From an uncultured Flavobacteriales bacterium (GTDB lineage Bacteria > Bacteroidota > Bacteroidia > Palsa-965), in contig CAMLEF010000219.1 in the NCBI GenBank assembly GCA_946478675.1, forward strand, positions 1-7,844: a stretch of DNA of 7,844 nt. The letters run 5' to 3'. The notes below the pieces were generated by a model. The model searched no databases. It saw only the letters and a list, made by a program, of their open reading frames with translations, and had not been told where the DNA came from. Shown here piece by piece: positions 1-5,419 of this stretch. Each line of letters opens with the position of its first letter. Positions within the stretch are counted from its first letter, which is position 1. The position numbers and the translations under genes were made by a program.

Positions 1-107
1 TTACATTAATACGGATTGGTAGAAGAACGGTTAGCGATGTCGGGTTACTGAGCGAAGAGGAACGTTCCGGAAAAAAGGAACAAGGCGAGTAGCGCTTTTC
101 GGACCAT
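1..107 (-). pseudogene. 5' end of a secreted-protein gene, apparently frame-broken after its signal peptide (partial)
   Basis: Reading leftward from the ATG at 107-105, the first 20 codons give a textbook Sec signal peptide: a short basic start (MVRK), a hydrophobic core (ALLALFLFSGTFLF) and an AQ end typical of Bacteroidota exported proteins. The next codon is TAA (47-45), so this frame encodes only the leader. The frame one base further on is open from there to the window edge and reads SNPTSLTVLLPIRINV. Removing one base at the CAG-TAA junction would join the leader to that frame as AQNPTSL. The third frame stops after a few codons. A TATATTTG promoter-like element lies 23 bp upstream of the ATG, which supports a real gene start. 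It may be a recent frameshift, a sequencing or assembly error, or a chance leader-like ORF. The open stretch past the stop is only 16 codons, so the evidence is limited. The mature protein lies outside the window and its function cannot be named. Confidence 0.42.
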
Positions 108-130
108 TGTGATTGTTGGTGTGAGAAGGA

Positions 131-138
131 CAAATATA
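131..138 (-). promoter_or_regulatory. Bacteroidota-type -7 promoter element
   Basis: On the minus strand this reads TATATTTG, an exact match to the Bacteroidota sigma-factor -7 consensus TAnnTTTG. It lies 23 bp before the ATG at 107, so transcription would start around position 125 and leave a short leader. I see no clear TTTG-type -33 element at the expected spacing. That region is taken up by the CATTCG repeat tract instead. Confidence 0.45.
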
Positions 139-149
139 ACAGGTAAAAC

Positions 150-260
150 GGGTCATTCGGGCATTCGTTCATTCGGGCAACCGGTCATTGGTTAGCCTGT
201 GATGAAGATTACAAATGCTGGTTCTCCGATGCGCCAGGTGACCGAATGCCCGAATGACCC
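150..260. repeat. Perfect 18-bp inverted repeat with 75-bp spacer
   Basis: GGGTCATTCGGGCATTCG at 150-167 is repeated exactly as its reverse complement at 243-260. Both arms consist of the CATTCG octamer family. The spacer (168-242) holds no gene I can support. The arms could pair as a long-loop hairpin in RNA or act as a paired binding site. The right arm overlaps a possible upstream start codon (254) of the methyltransferase, which is one reason to prefer the start at 287. No transposase or target-site duplication is visible, so this is not called an insertion sequence. Confidence 0.8.
153..176. repeat. 8-bp tandem repeat, three units
   Basis: Three consecutive 8-bp units share the core CATTCG: TCATTCGG, GCATTCGT and TCATTCGG. 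The tract lies between the leftward signal-peptide ORF and the rightward methyltransferase gene. Two further units occur in the opposite orientation at 243-258. Confidence 0.75.
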
Positions 261-286
261 ATTTCCCTATCTTAGCGGCCGTTTCC

Positions 287-1009
287 ATGCAAGCCAAACT
301 CCGTTTCATCCGCAAATCCAAGCTGCTGTTCATGCGCTGGAAGCTGCACGTGCTCGTCGAGCCGTTCTCCGGTTTCCTGCTGAACCTCGTTTATCTTTCG
401 AAACTTTCAAAGTGGCGCGCCAACACGCCTTCGCCGAAGCTGAACGATTGGTACCTGAAAGAATGGGGCTACCAGAAGCGCTACAACCTCTACGACTTTA
501 TCCTCGAAGAAGAAAAGCTTAACGGCCCGATCCGCTACCTCGAGTTCGGCGTGGCGGCAGGACAATCGTTCAAATGGTGGCTTGATCACAACAAGCATCC
601 CGAATCGACCTTTGACGGGTTCGATACGTTCACGGGACTTCCGGAAGACTGGAACGTTTTCAAAGCAGGTGCGATGTCGGCGGGCGGAAATTTTCCGGTG
701 ATCAACGACGATCGCGGAACGTTTCATAAAGGGCTTTTCCAGGAAACGCTGCCGGCCTATATCCGTTCGATGAACGATGATCGCCGCAAAGTGATCCTGC
801 TCGATGCAGACCTGTATTCGTCCACGCTGTACGTGCTGACGTCGTTCGGCCCTTACCTGAAAAAAGGAGACATCATTCTCTTCGACGAGTTCACCGTTCC
901 CCGTCATGAGTTCCTCGCGTATTCCGAATTCGTCGCATCGTATTACACCAAGATGGAACTGATCGGCGCGCAGAACAACTACTACTTCACCGCGTTTAAA
1001 GTGATTTAA
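287..1009 (+). CDS. TylF/MycF-like SAM-dependent methyltransferase
   Basis: This 240-residue protein fits a class I SAM-dependent methyltransferase related to the TylF/MycF macrocin O-methyltransferase group, which methylates sugar hydroxyls in a metal-dependent way. Visible motifs are the SAM-binding loop EFGVAAG at residues 86-92, the following strand FDGFDTFTGLPEDW at 109-122, the family-typical LLDADLYSST at 171-180 (acidic residues that bind metal or substrate in relatives), and DIILFDEF at 195-202. The first 60 residues are basic and hydrophobic and match nothing I recognise. An in-frame ATG at 254 would add 11 residues, but it sits inside an inverted-repeat arm, and a TATCTTAG promoter-like sequence (one mismatch to TAnnTTTG) lies between it and 287, so I chose 287. 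Neither start has a convincing ribosome binding site. The gene stands alone, converging on the YihY-family gene. The substrate is unknown; a sugar of a surface glycan is a guess from the glycosyltransferase and galE genes nearby. Confidence 0.85.
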   Translation: MQAKLRFIRKSKLLFMRWKLHVLVEPFSGFLLNLVYLSKLSKWRANTPSPKLNDWYLKEWGYQKRYNLYDFILEEEKLNGPIRYLEFGVAAGQSFKWWLDHNKHPESTFDGFDTFTGLPEDWNVFKAGAMSAGGNFPVINDDRGTFHKGLFQETLPAYIRSMNDDRRKVILLDADLYSSTLYVLTSFGPYLKKGDIILFDEFTVPRHEFLAYSEFVASYYTKMELIGAQNNYYFTAFKVI

Positions 1010-1012
1010 GAA

Positions 1013-1061
1013 ATTGCCAATTGCCGATTGCCAATTTGCAGTCGGCAGTTTGCAATCGGCA
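1013..1061. repeat. Degenerate 7-bp tandem array, seven units
   Basis: Seven contiguous heptamers start three bases after the methyltransferase stop: ATTGCCA, ATTGCCG, ATTGCCA, ATTTGCA, GTCGGCA, GTTTGCA and ATCGGCA. All fit RTYKSCR, with the T at position 2 and the C at position 6 invariant. The phase is kept without slippage over 49 bp although the units differ. I see no open reading frame reason for the period. Confidence 0.8.
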
Positions 1062-1074
1062 AAAAATAACAGTC

Positions 1075-1115
1075 ATAGAAGAGCCGCGTTCCATTGGGAA
1101 TCGCGGTTCTTCTAT
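1075..1115. terminator. Hairpin terminator between convergent genes
   Basis: ATAGAAGAGCCGCG (1075-1088) pairs with CGCGGTTCTTCTAT (1102-1115): 14 base pairs including one G-U. An inner TTCC/GGAA pairing can extend it, with a small loop. On the minus strand the stem is followed after eight bases by a run of six T (1066-1061), so it best fits a Rho-independent terminator for the leftward yihY-nadC cluster. On the plus strand the T-tract is poor, but the same stem may still end methyltransferase transcripts. Confidence 0.75.
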
Positions 1116-1129
1116 TGATAGCATTTACC

Positions 1130-1157
1130 ATTGCCAACTGCAGACTGCCAACTGCTG
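1130..1157. repeat. Second 7-bp tandem array, four units
   Basis: ATTGCCA, ACTGCAG, ACTGCCA and ACTGCTG follow one another without gaps, in the same orientation as the 1013-1061 array. The first unit is identical to units of that array. The tract lies on the other side of the hairpin terminator. Confidence 0.7.
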
Positions 1158-1195
1158 CAATTGGACGAAAGAAAGACTCCCGGATGAGGGAAATT

Positions 1196-1209
1196 TGGCA
1201 ATTTGCAAT
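1196..1209. repeat. Inverted heptamer pair next to the yihY stop
   Basis: TGGCAAT followed by TTGCAAT is the reverse complement of ATTGCAA-ATTGCCA, so the heptamer family recurs here in the opposite orientation, three bases before the stop codon of the leftward gene (1214-1212). With the arrays at 1013 and 1130, the repeats nearly fill the convergent spacer from both gene ends. Confidence 0.55.
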
Positions 1210-1211
1210 TT

Positions 1212-2177
1212 TCAGATTTGCTCCGCTTCGCGTTTCATCTCGGCTTCTTCCTGCTCGAGCAGCGTGCGGCGGTTTTCTTTGGCGCCGGTAATGGCGGCGT
1301 CCAATTCGAAACCGATCAGCAGCATCATCGAATTGTAGTAGATCCAGATCAGGAGGATGATCACGGAACCGATCGAGCCGTAGAGCTTGTTGTAGCGGCC
1401 GAAATTGTTGACGTACCACGCGAAGCCGATCGACGTCATGATGATGAGCAATGACGCCAGCAGTACGCCCGGGCTTAATAGTTTGCGGTGCATGCGCTGC
1501 GAAGGACCGTAACGGTAATACACGCCGATCGTCAGCATGAAGAGTGCGGCCACCACCAGCCATTTGCCGACCCACAGCAGCCCGCTTTCGAACGAGCCTT
1601 CTTTCATGATGCGCGGCAAAAACAATTCGCTGCCGACAATAACTGTTACGCCTGCAATCAGCACCACCGCCAGCCAAAGCACGAACGCCATCGCGATTAA
1701 ACGCTGCTTCCACATCGCGCGCACTTCTTTCACGTGAATGCTTTTGTTGAACGCGCCCATCATCGACGTCAGGCCGTTGGTCGAGAAGAACAACGCCGCC
1801 AGCACACCGATGGAGAGCAGGCTGGAATTCTGCTGGTGAATGACCTGCGTGACCGTGTCTTCGATCGTCAGCCAGGCATTGCGGGGCATGACGCTGCGGA
1901 TCGTTTCGAAAAGCTGGTCCTGGAAATTGTGGATCGGGATGTACGGGATCAGCGTGAAGAGAAAGATGATCGCCGGGAAGATCGCCAGGAAAAAATTGTA
2001 CGCCATCGACGAAGCACGGATCTGCAGTCCGCCGCGGCTTAATCCTTTGCCGAAAAATACAGCGACCTCATACAGCGAAAGTCCTTCGAAACCCGGCAGC
2101 GACACGCGTTTAGAGTAGCGGCTGACGGAACGGGCGACGGGTATTTTCCGGAAGATCCGGAAGAGGGGCCGGATCAT
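1212..2177 (-). CDS. YihY/BrkB-family inner-membrane protein
   Basis: This 321-residue protein belongs to the YihY/virulence factor BrkB family, once misnamed ribonuclease BN. Its molecular role is not established; family members are inner-membrane proteins with about six helices. Predicted membrane segments lie near residues 58-80, 119-139, 159-184, 200-221, 236-255 and 267-290. Family hallmarks visible are RASSMAYNFFLAIFPA at 54-69 entering helix 1, YRYGP at 221-225 between helices 4 and 5, and the long conserved stretch from FGRYNKLYGSIGS (259-271) through FELDA (290-294). The N-terminus is basic and cytosolic, and the last 25 residues form a charged, Glu-rich tail, possibly a short helix. 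The length is normal for the family. Its ATG overlaps the nadC stop codon as ATGA, so it is probably translationally coupled to nadC. A hairpin terminator lies beyond its stop. Confidence 0.9.
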   Translation of the reverse strand: MIRPLFRIFRKIPVARSVSRYSKRVSLPGFEGLSLYEVAVFFGKGLSRGGLQIRASSMAYNFFLAIFPAIIFLFTLIPYIPIHNFQDQLFETIRSVMPRNAWLTIEDTVTQVIHQQNSSLLSIGVLAALFFSTNGLTSMMGAFNKSIHVKEVRAMWKQRLIAMAFVLWLAVVLIAGVTVIVGSELFLPRIMKEGSFESGLLWVGKWLVVAALFMLTIGVYYRYGPSQRMHRKLLSPGVLLASLLIIMTSIGFAWYVNNFGRYNKLYGSIGSVIILLIWIYYNSMMLLIGFELDAAITGAKENRRTLLEQEEAEMKREAEQI

Positions 2178-3055
2178 TTTCGGACGGCTTTAAGGCTGAG
2201 GTCGAGACTGCGGATGCTATGGGTGATGCCGCCGACGGAAATGAAATCGACGCCGGTTTCTGCATAGGAACGAATGGAGGAAGCGGTGATGCCGCCGGAA
2301 GCTTCTGTTTCGAAGCGGCGTGCGGTCATCGCAACGGCTTTCTTCATTTCTTCCGGCGTGAAGTTGTCGAACATGATGCGGCGCACGCCACCTTCCTGCA
2401 GCGCTTCTTCCAGCTCCGTGAGGTTGCGCACTTCGATCTCGATGTCGAGCGATAATTTTTTCTCCGCGAGATATTTTTTCGCCGCAGCAATAGCTTTTGC
2501 CGTTCCGCCGGCGTAATCGACGTGATTGTCTTTGATGAGGATCATGTCGTACAATCCGAAACGGTGATTGGCGCCGCCGCCGATGCGCACCGCCCATTTT
2601 TCGAAATAGCGGAAGCCCGGTGTCGTTTTGCGCGTGTCGATCACTTTCGTGTGAAGTCCGTCGAGCAGCTGCACGAGCTGCCAGGTGGCGGTAGCGATCC
2701 CGCTCATGCGCTGCATGCAGTTCAACACGAGACGTTCGGCAGTGAGGATGGAACGGGAAGGCCCTTCCACTTCGAACGCGACGTCTCCTTTGTGAACAAG
2801 CGTGCCGTCGGTAAGCATTACATTCACCTTCAGCGATGGATCGACTTCGTGGAAGATGAGCACGGCCAGCTCCACGCCGGCGAGCACGCCTTCGTCTTTC
2901 ACGAGCAAACGCGCGCGATCTTCTGCAGTGGCGGGAATGGTGGATAAGGACGTGTGATCGCCTCCGTCGACGTCTTCTTCGAGTGCGGAGGCGATGAATG
3001 CGCCGATCAGCGCGTTGTCAAGGGGGGAAGCTGTATAGCCTGTGGCTTTACTCAT
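2174..3055 (-). CDS. nadC: Nicotinate-nucleotide diphosphorylase (carboxylating), NadC
   Basis: Quinolinate phosphoribosyltransferase converts quinolinate and PRPP to nicotinate mononucleotide, CO2 and pyrophosphate, the entry of de novo NAD synthesis in the cytosol. All family landmarks are present in 293 residues: EEDVDGGDHTS at 26-36, the ER..LNCMQRMSGIAT segment at 107-121, DTRKTTPGFR at 140-149, GGGANHRFGLYDMILIKDNHV at 159-179 (positively charged substrate pocket), EIEVRN at 206-211, MFDNF at 228-232, ASGGI at 252-256 and SVGGITHS at 273-280 (phosphate-binding end of the barrel). The start at 3055 overlaps the DUF4783-like gene by 8 bp and its TGA overlaps the YihY-family start by 4 bp, so all three are likely one transcript. 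No nadA or nadB lies in the window. Confidence 0.97.
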   Translation of the reverse strand: MSKATGYTASPLDNALIGAFIASALEEDVDGGDHTSLSTIPATAEDRARLLVKDEGVLAGVELAVLIFHEVDPSLKVNVMLTDGTLVHKGDVAFEVEGPSRSILTAERLVLNCMQRMSGIATATWQLVQLLDGLHTKVIDTRKTTPGFRYFEKWAVRIGGGANHRFGLYDMILIKDNHVDYAGGTAKAIAAAKKYLAEKKLSLDIEIEVRNLTELEEALQEGGVRRIMFDNFTPEEMKKAVAMTARRFETEASGGITASSIRSYAETGVDFISVGGITHSIRSLDLSLKAVRK

Positions 3056-3431
3056 CTGGATTCTCGATACGGAATTGTGTTACCGTAGTGACTCCAGCAG
3101 CTGCTTTCATGAGGTAATGGACCCGGTAAGTGCCGTTCGTCGTTTTGAGCGTGCCGGTCGCGAACTGCGAGTTGTTGGCAGGGATGCTTTTGTGAACGAT
3201 GGTGAATTCCTGTACGGGATGCTTGGCGAAGAAATCCTTCAGGATAAGTTCCGCCTGCGCTTTGCTGTAAATGTTTTCCTGGTCAAGGACTTTCAGGTCG
3301 ACATTATCAGCGAAGTATTTTGCGATTTCTTTCGCATTACCGGTGCGGATCGCATCAGCAACCTGGTCCGCTACGTCGGCAGAAGCCGCGAAGGGGAGAA
3401 GGAACAACAGGACAGCCAGTACAGTTTTCAT
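3048..3431 (-). CDS. Secreted DUF4783-like protein
   Basis: This small exported protein of 127 residues is of unknown function and resembles the DUF4783 family of Bacteroidota. Residues 1-18 form a Sec signal peptide (MKTVLAVLLFLLPFAASA) with likely cleavage after ASA. There is no lipobox cysteine, so it should be a soluble periplasmic protein. The mature part begins with a helix (DQVADAIRTGNAKEIAKYF), then a segment ending VDLKVLD, a helical AELILKDFFAKHP, and several beta-strands such as QEFTIVHKSI and YRVHYLMK. This order resembles a cystatin/NTF2-like alpha+beta fold (inference). It is the first gene of the leftward cluster with nadC and the YihY-family gene and overlaps nadC by 8 bp. The family assignment is from memory of sequence character, not a search. 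Confidence 0.8.
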   Translation of the reverse strand: MKTVLAVLLFLLPFAASADVADQVADAIRTGNAKEIAKYFADNVDLKVLDQENIYSKAQAELILKDFFAKHPVQEFTIVHKSIPANNSQFATGTLKTTNGTYRVHYLMKAAAGVTTVTQFRIENPDE

Positions 3432-3453
3432 GGCAAAGAGGTCAATTTACCAC

Positions 3454-3466
3454 AGTTGTTACAACT
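3454..3466. promoter_or_regulatory. Palindrome in the divergent promoter region
   Basis: AGTTGTTACAACT is a perfect palindrome (6-bp arms, 1-bp centre) in the 103-bp spacer (3432-3534) between the leftward DUF4783-like gene and rightward rlmH. It is 22 bp from the DUF4783-like start and 68 bp from rlmH, so it could be an operator acting on the leftward unit. The spacer must hold promoters for both directions. Only weak TAnnTTTG-like matches are visible, for example TACATTCG at 3486-3493 on the plus strand with one mismatch. The function is speculative. Confidence 0.25.
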
Positions 3467-3534
3467 ATTGAGCCAAAATATCGGGTACATTCGTCCCTCA
3501 GGCAACAGGGCAAATTTAACGTTTTTACCTCGCG

Positions 3535-4008
3535 ATGAAAATCACTTTTCTCTTCACCGGGAAAACGGAAAACGGCTGGATCAAAGAAGGCTTCGAGCAG
3601 TATTTCGGCCGGTTGCGCCATTATGCGGACGTAACGCTGACGGAGATCGCACCGCCGAAGAACGCCGCGAAGATGGAGCCGTCAGCCCAGAACAAAGCGG
3701 AAGGAGAACTGCAGCTCGCCCGCATTGCCGACGGCGATCGCCTCATCCTGCTCGACGAACGCGGAAAGGAATTCTCTTCGGTGGAGCTGGCCGGTTGGAT
3801 GCAGAAGCAGCAATCGTCGGGCGCGAAACGCCTGGTGTTCCTCATCGGCGGCCCTTACGGCTTCTCCGAAAAAATTTACCAGCGGGCCGATGCGCAGGTT
3901 TCGCTTTCACGGCTTACCTTTTCACACCAGATGGTACGCGTGGTGCTGGCCGAGCAGGTCTACCGGGCCTTCACGATCATCCGCGGCGAGAAATACCATC
4001 ACCAGTAA
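3535..4008 (+). CDS. rlmH: 23S rRNA (pseudouridine(1915)-N(3))-methyltransferase RlmH
   Basis: RlmH is a small SPOUT methyltransferase that uses SAM to methylate N3 of pseudouridine 1915 in helix 69 of 23S rRNA on assembled 70S ribosomes. It works as a homodimer, with the SAM site in a C-terminal trefoil knot. The sequence shows LLDERG at residues 72-77, the knot strand FLIGGPYGF at 102-110, LSRLTFSHQMVR at 124-135, EQVYRA at 140-145 and the family-diagnostic C-terminal GEKYHH at 151-156. At 157 residues it is full length for the family. ATG is the natural start, beginning directly with the MKITFLFTGK strand. It is the first gene of a rightward pair, its TAA being followed at once by the ATG of the next gene. 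Confidence 0.97.
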   Translation: MKITFLFTGKTENGWIKEGFEQYFGRLRHYADVTLTEIAPPKNAAKMEPSAQNKAEGELQLARIADGDRLILLDERGKEFSSVELAGWMQKQQSSGAKRLVFLIGGPYGFSEKIYQRADAQVSLSRLTFSHQMVRVVLAEQVYRAFTIIRGEKYHHQ

Positions 4009-5409
4009 ATGTTCGAGCTCGAGAATTTTTCCTACATCCGGTTCATCCACCCGTTCGAGTGGGTGATGCTCGCCATTTACCTGATCGTGCTCATCGGTAT
4101 TTCGTTTCTCACGCAGGTGAGCAATATCCGGACGAAGCCGGTTTATAAGTATTACATGTGGGGGGTGATGCTGAAGATCTTCAGCTCGGTCGTTTTTTGC
4201 CTGATCTACATTTACTATTACCAGGGCGGCGATACGGTTTGCTATTACGAAACATCCCGCGCGCTTGTCAATCTCGCGTCCAAAGATCTTCCGGGTTATC
4301 TCACAGTGATCTCTCATTCGGCTTCGCTGGAAACGTATTCTTACTTCGACAGCAGCACCGGCTATCCCTGGCCCTTCATGTTTTACGATTCGCAGACGTT
4401 CTTCGTCGCCAAGCTCATTTCACCAATCCTTTTTATTTCCTTCAAAAGCTATCTCGTATCGAGCGTCATTCTTTCCTGGATCTCTTTTTTCAGCGTATGG
4501 CGCCTTTACCTGATGCTGTGCCGCTATTACCCCGGCCTCGAGCGGCGGCTGGCTTTCGGGATTTTGTTTGTGCCTTCGGTTTTGTTCTGGGGATCGGGCA
4601 TTCTCAAAGACACGTTCACCTTCGCGGCGGTCTGCTGGTTTATCGTCAGCTTCGACGGCGCTTTTATCTATAAGAAAAAGCGATTGCGGAATATTATTTA
4701 CCTGCTGCTGTCGATGTATATTTTGATCTCCATCAAACCGTATATCCTGTTCAGCCTGCTGCCGGGTGCGCTGGTCTGGGGGTTGTATGCCTTCGTGCTG
4801 CGCTTTCAATCACGTTTCATCCGTTTTGCGTTCGTGCCGTTCGTGTACCTGCTTTCGTTCGGCATCGGTTTCGGCATTCTCTCTGCGCTTGGTGACAGCC
4901 TGGGGAAATTCTCGATCGATAAAATGCTGCAGACCGCGTCGATCACGCAGAAAGACCTGAAGCAGGATTATTACCAGGGAAGCTCATTCGATATTGGTGA
5001 ATTCGAGCCGACGATTCCCGGTGTGATTTCGAAAGCGCCGGCGGCGATGATGGTGGGATTGTTCCGCCCGTTTGTCTGGGAAGCGCGTAACGTGGTGATG
5101 ATTCTCAGCGGACTGGAGAACCTGGTCTATTTGCTGCTCGCATTGATGCTGGTCCGCCGGTTGCTGATGGATCCTGTGAAGTTCTTTCGTGTGCTCGGTG
5201 AAAATCCGTTGCTGATCTTTATGTTGTCATACAGCCTGATCTTCTCCGTGCTGGTGGGATTGTCCACTTCCAACTTCGGCGCGCTGGTACGATTCAAAAT
5301 CCCATTCATGCCGGCGTTTGTCTGCCTGCTGCTGGTGCTGAATTATTTTCTCGAGCGGAAGAAGACGGTTGCACCCCGTTATGTAACACAACCGCCCGGC
5401 AAAATCTGA
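4009..5409 (+). CDS. Polytopic membrane protein of unknown function, possibly glycan-related
   Basis: I do not recognise a named family. The 466-residue protein has about ten to twelve hydrophobic helices (around 17-36, 50-70, 131-143, 146-167, 181-196, 201-216, 227-242, 247-264, 272-292, 366-386, 400-417, 431-448) and no signal peptide. Likely functional spots are GGDT at 73-76 in the first large outer loop, followed by a loop rich in Ser, Tyr and Asp (101-130); WGSGILKDT at 194-202; Lys-Pro at 243-244; the soluble segment 293-345; RPFVWEARN at 353-361; and GALVRFKIPFMPA at 424-436. An early acidic loop, a mid-protein KD motif and a late R-x-K-x-P motif recall GT-C glycosyltransferases or polysaccharide polymerases, but this is inference only. 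It starts on the base after the rlmH stop codon, so it is almost certainly co-transcribed. Its 3' end meets galE with a 4-bp gap. Confidence 0.85.
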   Translation: MFELENFSYIRFIHPFEWVMLAIYLIVLIGISFLTQVSNIRTKPVYKYYMWGVMLKIFSSVVFCLIYIYYYQGGDTVCYYETSRALVNLASKDLPGYLTVISHSASLETYSYFDSSTGYPWPFMFYDSQTFFVAKLISPILFISFKSYLVSSVILSWISFFSVWRLYLMLCRYYPGLERRLAFGILFVPSVLFWGSGILKDTFTFAAVCWFIVSFDGAFIYKKKRLRNIIYLLLSMYILISIKPYILFSLLPGALVWGLYAFVLRFQSRFIRFAFVPFVYLLSFGIGFGILSALGDSLGKFSIDKMLQTASITQKDLKQDYYQGSSFDIGEFEPTIPGVISKAPAAMMVGLFRPFVWEARNVVMILSGLENLVYLLLALMLVRRLLMDPVKFFRVLGENPLLIFMLSYSLIFSVLVGLSTSNFGALVRFKIPFMPAFVCLLLVLNYFLERKKTVAPRYVTQPPGKI

Positions 5410-5419
5410 ATGTTCAGAT
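5404..5419. terminator. Palindrome spanning both convergent stop codons
   Basis: ATCTGAATGTTCAGAT has perfect 7-bp arms around TG. Each arm contains the TGA stop of one gene, and both proteins end in Ile-stop, which creates the symmetry. In RNA it can form a 6-bp stem with a 4-base loop, too AT-rich and without a T-run to be a convincing intrinsic terminator. No other terminator fits in the 4-bp gap, so transcripts probably read into the opposing gene. Confidence 0.25.

Noticed and set aside
150..260. Insertion sequence or MITE ends
   Set aside because: The arms are made of internal octamer repeats, no flanking target-site duplication is visible, and there is no transposase. A mobile origin is not excluded but is not supported.
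254..286. Upstream in-frame ATG extending the methyltransferase by 11 residues
   Set aside because: The codon lies within the right arm of the 18-bp inverted repeat, has no well-placed ribosome binding site, and precedes a promoter-like TATCTTAG. It remains possible, and the family motifs are unaffected.
1013..1157. CRISPR array
   Set aside because: The repeat units are only 7 bp, contiguous and degenerate with no spacers, and no cas genes are present.
3042..4148. Long rightward open frame of 368 codons across nadC, the DUF4783-like gene and rlmH
   Set aside because: It is antisense to two well-supported genes and out of frame with rlmH, is Arg-rich, and shows no recognisable domain. It is a coding shadow.
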